Of a DNA stretch of 42,456 bases, positions 37,983 to 42,456 are shown in pieces. The notes beneath the pieces are model-generated. The model was not told the DNA's origin. It ran no database searches and was given only the letters and a program-made list of their open reading frames with translations. This DNA comes from Methanobacteriota archaeon (GTDB taxonomy: Archaea > Thermoplasmatota > Poseidoniia > Poseidoniales > Poseidoniaceae), in contig JABIWF010000028.1 of the NCBI GenBank assembly GCA_018701175.1, forward strand, positions 1 to 42,456. Reading direction: 5' to 3'. How positions within the stretch are numbered: position 1 is the first letter of the stretch; each line of letters starts with the position of its first letter. The position numbers were made by a program, and so were the translations under genes.

Positions 37983-38126
37983 AGTTGAAGTTTTGCTTGG
38001 CCTTGAAAACGGGCTTGTGAATGCGAATTTATTACGACACAGTCCTTGCTTTTCGTACCTCTGTTGCGAGTCACTTAAGAACCCCTTTCCGGTGGCCAAG
38101 ATTGACGAGAAGTCATAGGTGATTTC

Positions 38127-40334
38127 ATGGGCCGAAAGGAAGACAACATTAACAAAGCAACAGAAGTTATGCACATTTTACCTCAGATTCGAAATTTGTG
38201 TATTGCTGCACACATTGATCACGGTAAAACAACCCTCTCAGACAACCTGATAGCGGGTGCAGGTATGATGTCCAGCGACCTTGCAGGTTCTGCTCGTGTT
38301 CTCGATTTCGATGAACAAGAATCCGCCCGTGGTATCACTATCAATGCAGCATCCGCATCAATGGTTCACGGCGTTGAAGGCACTGATTACCTCATCAATC
38401 TCATTGACACACCAGGTCACGTTGACTTTGGTGGCGACGTGACACGTGCTATGCGTGCAGTTGACGGATGTTTCATCCTTGCGTGTGCAGTCGAAGGCCC
38501 AATGCCTCAAACTGAAACCGTCGTTCGCCAAGCATTGAAAGAGAAGGTAAAGCCAGTTTTGTTCATCAATAAGGTCGACCGTCTCATCAATGAATTGCAA
38601 GTAACTCCTGAAGACATGATGGCTCGATTTACTGAGACCATCAAGAAGGTCAACCGCCTTATCAAGCAGTTTGCTCCAGATGAATTCAAGAAGAGCTGGC
38701 AAGTTTCCGTTGCAGACGGAACAGTGGCTTTTGGTTCCGCTTACCACAACTGGGGAATCACCGTCCCTTACATGGCTAAGTCGAAGATTTCTTTCACAGA
38801 GATTTTCGAATACTGTAACAATGAAGACCAAAAGACACTAGCCGAAAAGGCTCCAGTTCATGAAGTTCTTCTTGACATGGCAGTTACTAAATTGCCAGGG
38901 CCTGTCGAAGCACAACCATACCGTATTCCAAACATTTGGACCGGTGACCTCGACTCAACAATTGGTAAAGCAATGATCAGTTGTGACCCTGAAGCAGAAC
39001 TTGCTATGATGATTACCAAGATTTGGATGGACCCTCACGCAGGTGAAGTTGCAGTTGGACGTATTTACTCCGGTGCAATTGCACAAGGTGAATCGGTCTA
39101 TGCAATTGGTGCAGCCAAACCAGAACGTGTTCAGCAAGTCAGCATGATGGTCGGAGGCGACCGGATTACTGTCCCGAAGGTTGTTGCAGGAAACATTGCA
39201 GCCCTCACAGGTATTCGCTCCGCTGCCGCTGGTGTAACACTGTCACGCGACAAGGATTTCACTCCGTTCGAAGCGATTCGACACTATTCCGACCCTGTCG
39301 TTACCGTTGCGGTTGAACCAAAGAGCATGAAGGACCTACCAAAGTTCATTGATGCGCTCCGTTCACTTGCAAAATCTGATGCCTCTCTCCAAGTCACAAC
39401 GAACCAAGAAACCGGTGAAGCACTGCTTGCTGGTATGGGTGAGTTGCATTTGGAAATCACAGTATACCGTATCGAAGAAGAACAGAACATCAAGGTCAGT
39501 GTCAGCCCACCAATCGTTGTTTACCGAGAAGGTATCCAAGGAAGCAACCGTGGACATGCGTTTGAAGGTAAGTCTCCAAACCGTCACAACCGATTCTTCT
39601 TTGAAATCGAAGCACTCACTCCTGAAGTTGTTGCAGCACTGCGTGCTGGAGATTTAGGATCCGGTACAATCCGACCTAACGATGCAAAGGAAGTTGGCCG
39701 TAAGTTCGGTGAACTTGGAATGGACAAAGATTTGATGCGCAAGATTTACGCAATCAACGGATCAAACGTTCTTGTGAACGACACCAAGGGTATTCAAGGG
39801 CTTCACGAAACCCGTGAACTAATCATTGAAGCATTCAACGGCGTCTGTTCAAAGGGCCCAATTGCTGATGAACCCGTTCAGGGAATGTTTGTCCGTCTTG
39901 TTGACGCCAAACTTCACGAAGACGCTATCCACCGAGGTCCTGCACAAACAATTCCTGCGGTTCGAAACGGAATAAAGGGTGCAATGATGCGTGCTCGCAC
40001 AGTTCTTTTGGAACCAATGCAAAAGGCGTTTGTCTCAGTTCCAAACGACTGGCTCGGTCAAGTAACTCGTGAAGTTACCAACCGTCGTGGTATCATTGAG
40101 GATATGCCATCTGAAGGTGAAGTTACTACCGTTGTCGGTGTTCTACCAATCGCTGAAACATTTGGATTTTCCAACGATATTCGTGCTGCATCGCAAGGTC
40201 GAGCAGTTTGGAACACAGAAAACCTCGGCTTCGAACAATTGCCTCCACAATTGTTTGACAAAGTCGTCGGTCAGATTCGAACACGTAAGGGGCTTAAGCC
40301 AGAACCTTACCCAGAATCCTACTATTCTGAGTGA
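38127..40334 (+). CDS. fusA: Translation elongation factor 2 (aEF-2)
   Basis: RNLCIAAHIDHGKTTLSDNLIAGAGMMS...DEQESARGITINAA...LIDTPGHVDFGGDVTRAMRAVDG...HEDAIHRGPAQTIPAVRNGI (diphthamide His region). Confidence 0.96.
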   Translation: MGRKEDNINKATEVMHILPQIRNLCIAAHIDHGKTTLSDNLIAGAGMMSSDLAGSARVLDFDEQESARGITINAASASMVHGVEGTDYLINLIDTPGHVDFGGDVTRAMRAVDGCFILACAVEGPMPQTETVVRQALKEKVKPVLFINKVDRLINELQVTPEDMMARFTETIKKVNRLIKQFAPDEFKKSWQVSVADGTVAFGSAYHNWGITVPYMAKSKISFTEIFEYCNNEDQKTLAEKAPVHEVLLDMAVTKLPGPVEAQPYRIPNIWTGDLDSTIGKAMISCDPEAELAMMITKIWMDPHAGEVAVGRIYSGAIAQGESVYAIGAAKPERVQQVSMMVGGDRITVPKVVAGNIAALTGIRSAAAGVTLSRDKDFTPFEAIRHYSDPVVTVAVEPKSMKDLPKFIDALRSLAKSDASLQVTTNQETGEALLAGMGELHLEITVYRIEEEQNIKVSVSPPIVVYREGIQGSNRGHAFEGKSPNRHNRFFFEIEALTPEVVAALRAGDLGSGTIRPNDAKEVGRKFGELGMDKDLMRKIYAINGSNVLVNDTKGIQGLHETRELIIEAFNGVCSKGPIADEPVQGMFVRLVDAKLHEDAIHRGPAQTIPAVRNGIKGAMMRARTVLLEPMQKAFVSVPNDWLGQVTREVTNRRGIIEDMPSEGEVTTVVGVLPIAETFGFSNDIRAASQGRAVWNTENLGFEQLPPQLFDKVVGQIRTRKGLKPEPYPESYYSE

Positions 40335-40339
40335 TCTGC

Positions 40340-40801
40340 ATGAACGGCTCGATTGCGGGCCTCTTTGCAGCACCTGAAGGTGGAGTGCCCAAGCCACTGG
40401 TTGAACAACTCGATGTTCGAGTCAACGGTTGTGTTGGAGATTATCAGAGAGACAAGAAGCATCATGGCGGCCCAAACCGCGCCGTATGCCTGTTCAGTTC
40501 CGAAGTGGTTTCATTTTTACAAGAGAACGGCCATCCCATTTACCCAGGTTCCGTTGGTGAAAATATTCTCGTTGCGGGGCTGCAATGGGAGCATGTAGGC
40601 ATTGGCACAATTTTCCAGTTTGATGATCTCATTTTGGAAGTCACATCTGATGCCCCGCCGTGTAAGACGATTCATGATTCATTTACCAACGGTAGTTTCA
40701 AGGAAATTTCAGTGAAAAAAGCACCTCACATGACGCGATGGTATGCGAAAGTCATCAAGGAAGGCAACGTCAAAATTGGCGATGCTGTTGAAATCAACTG
40801 A
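40340..40801 (+). CDS. MOSC-domain protein
   Basis: DYQRDKKHHGGPNRAVCLFSSEVVSFLQ...PIYPGSVGENILVAGL...APPCKTI; MOSC family signature including the conserved Cys. Confidence 0.88.
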   Translation: MNGSIAGLFAAPEGGVPKPLVEQLDVRVNGCVGDYQRDKKHHGGPNRAVCLFSSEVVSFLQENGHPIYPGSVGENILVAGLQWEHVGIGTIFQFDDLILEVTSDAPPCKTIHDSFTNGSFKEISVKKAPHMTRWYAKVIKEGNVKIGDAVEIN

Positions 40802-42449
40802 TTCGCTTCAATTGGAAGTCTGTTAATTCACGCAGAGCCTTCATTGCAGGTCCCTGTGGAATACGGTCCAAACAAGCATGCGCCTTAGCGTGGTAATCTG
40901 CCGCTCTTTGCTTTGCATAGTCAATAGAACCGAGGTTACCCAGTGCCTTGACAGCAGCCTCAATGGCTTGAGCGTCAGCATCTTCGCCTTTTCCAAGTGC
41001 TGCAAGCAAGGTTTGCTTGTCTTCACTGTCGGGTTGCGCAAGGGCATGAATGACCATCAACGTCCTCTTACCTTGGGCTACATCAGAACCTGCTGGCTTT
41101 CCAAGGACATCGGAATCGGACAGTACATCAATCAAATCATCCATAAGTTGGAAGCAGAGTCCTACTGCAAGACCCCAATCTGCCATACAATCTATTGTTT
41201 CTTGGTCAGCACCCGCCATTCGTGCACCAATCTCAGCACATGTGAGGAACATGACAGCAGTCTTTCCTTCAATCATCTCGATGTAGTCGTCTTCGGATAC
41301 TGCGAGCTCATCTTCAAACTCAATATCCATCTGCTGACCTTCACTTACGCGTCGAACCATCCAAGCAATTCTGTTGACCAGTGGAGCCACATCGTTTGCC
41401 TGTAGCCCTTCAGCCTGTACTAATCGCTCGAATGCGATTGCCAGCATTGCATCACCGGCATTGATGGCGGTGGGAAGGTCAAATTCAATATGGACAGCAT
41501 TTCTGCCTCTTCGAACTTCATCATCATCCATGATATCATCGTGAACCAGTGTGAAATTGTGAACTGTTTCAATCGCTGCACCTACATCGAGCATACCAGA
41601 GTGAGAGTCACCAACCGCCTTTCCGACGAGCCATGGTAGTGTTGCACGCAATCGCTTTCCACCACCATGAATGAGGTGCGTCATTGCAGCAGCCAATCGT
41701 TCATGCCGTGAGGCCATCAAGCTGTTCATGATACGTTGCTCGACCAATGGCTTGACTTCCAGAACAGAGATATTGAGTCCGGCACCCACTGCCTCTGGCA
41801 GCATGTGTGTCACATCGCCCATGTCGTGAATTTTATCGTCGCTTAATGCGTTCAATGCATCCGTGCTACCAATTGCGCTCCACCAATCATCGTTCATGAT
41901 TTGAGCAGCAATGCATCGAAACCAGGGGGCAACCGAGCCGTTGGAACGTTCCTCTTCAATGAGCATATCTTCCAACTCCTCTTGCGAGACCCACATGATT
42001 TCCGAGACCTCGTTTTCATTGATGTTGAGTTCAACGTCTTTCTGAGCAATCAAAATGTGGTCGATTTCTCTTTCAATCCACGTTTCATTCATTCGTGCTG
42101 AATAACGCATCTTTGTCATGAAAGTAAAGTCATCCGTCGAAAATTGGCTTGGGTCGATTCCAAGTTCCTGTTCTAATTTGCGAACTGCAGCCATCTTTAC
42201 ACCGAGTGCCCCTTCTTCGACCAATTCTTCATCGCTGTGAAGTGGGTGTGAGCAACAGGAATTCGCCCATACGCCAGGAAATGTGACTTTGTCGTGTGCT
42301 CGGCGTTGGAGCAGCAATCTCTTTTGAGAATCAAAGAGCAGGACACTGAATGCACGGTGGTATGCTCCAGCGTCTCTGTGAGCCGAAATTTTAGACAGAG
42401 GTCCGAGTACTACATCCTTTTCATCAACTGCAATAATTGCTTCTGACAT
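40794..42449 (-). CDS. Fusion of type I (Nudix) isopentenyl-diphosphate isomerase and polyprenyl (GGPP-type) synthase
   Basis: N-terminal YHRAFSVLLFDSQKRLLLQRRAHDKVTFPGVWANSCCSHPL...ETWIEREIDHILIA (IDI type I). C-terminal GGGKRLRATLPWLVG...LVHDDIMDDDEVRRG...FQLMDDLIDVLSD (two Asp-rich motifs). One uninterrupted frame. Confidence 0.9.
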   Translation of the reverse strand: MSEAIIAVDEKDVVLGPLSKISAHRDAGAYHRAFSVLLFDSQKRLLLQRRAHDKVTFPGVWANSCCSHPLHSDEELVEEGALGVKMAAVRKLEQELGIDPSQFSTDDFTFMTKMRYSARMNETWIEREIDHILIAQKDVELNINENEVSEIMWVSQEELEDMLIEEERSNGSVAPWFRCIAAQIMNDDWWSAIGSTDALNALSDDKIHDMGDVTHMLPEAVGAGLNISVLEVKPLVEQRIMNSLMASRHERLAAAMTHLIHGGGKRLRATLPWLVGKAVGDSHSGMLDVGAAIETVHNFTLVHDDIMDDDEVRRGRNAVHIEFDLPTAINAGDAMLAIAFERLVQAEGLQANDVAPLVNRIAWMVRRVSEGQQMDIEFEDELAVSEDDYIEMIEGKTAVMFLTCAEIGARMAGADQETIDCMADWGLAVGLCFQLMDDLIDVLSDSDVLGKPAGSDVAQGKRTLMVIHALAQPDSEDKQTLLAALGKGEDADAQAIEAAVKALGNLGSIDYAKQRAADYHAKAHACLDRIPQGPAMKALRELTDFQLKRIS

Positions 42450-42456
42450 GAGTACG

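Noticed and set aside
38358-38831. 157-aa minus-strand ORF
   Set aside because: Antisense to aEF-2.
1-42456. tRNA, rRNA, CRISPR array or transposase
   Set aside because: Intergenic gaps are short and none contains a recognisable cloverleaf, rRNA segment, repeat-spacer pattern or transposase motif by eye; tRNAscan-SE and Infernal would be decisive.

Overview
Archaeal chromosomal fragment, gene-dense. Gene content and the uncommon Nudix-type IPP isomerase/prenyl synthase fusion suggest a Marine Group II / Poseidoniales-like euryarchaeon, but that taxonomic call is an inference. I recognise about 38 protein-coding genes and no rRNA, tRNA, CRISPR array or transposon. Contents in order: SRP54 (truncated at the left edge) and a Get3/ArsA ATPase; a zinc-ribbon membrane transglutaminase-like protein; TrkA/TrkH; RFC large subunit; glycyl-tRNA synthetase; a 2x[4Fe-4S] ferredoxin; a 1760-aa Lhr-type helicase; a 1200-aa C-type lectin/LamG/PPC-like/EF-hand surface protein facing an archaeosortase-like membrane protein; a HAD phosphatase and TiaS; a RecA/KaiC-like protein with a degenerate P-loop; adenylosuccinate lyase; Dph6; the proteasome/exosome superoperon (psmA, SBDS, Rrp4, Rrp41, Rrp42, eL43, Pcc1, prefoldin beta, DHH phosphoesterase, TPR-like); Nudix; a TPR-like protein; a UbiD-family decarboxylase; uS12, uS7 and aEF-2; a MOSC protein; and a fused type I IPP isomerase-polyprenyl synthase. 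Best leads are the IDI-GGPPS fusion, the archaeosortase/lectin locus, the K-less P-loop RecA-like protein, the UbiD homologue as a possible archaeal mevalonate-pathway decarboxylase, and the tail-to-tail compaction of all six convergent gene pairs. All product calls come from reading motifs in translations. No database search was run.
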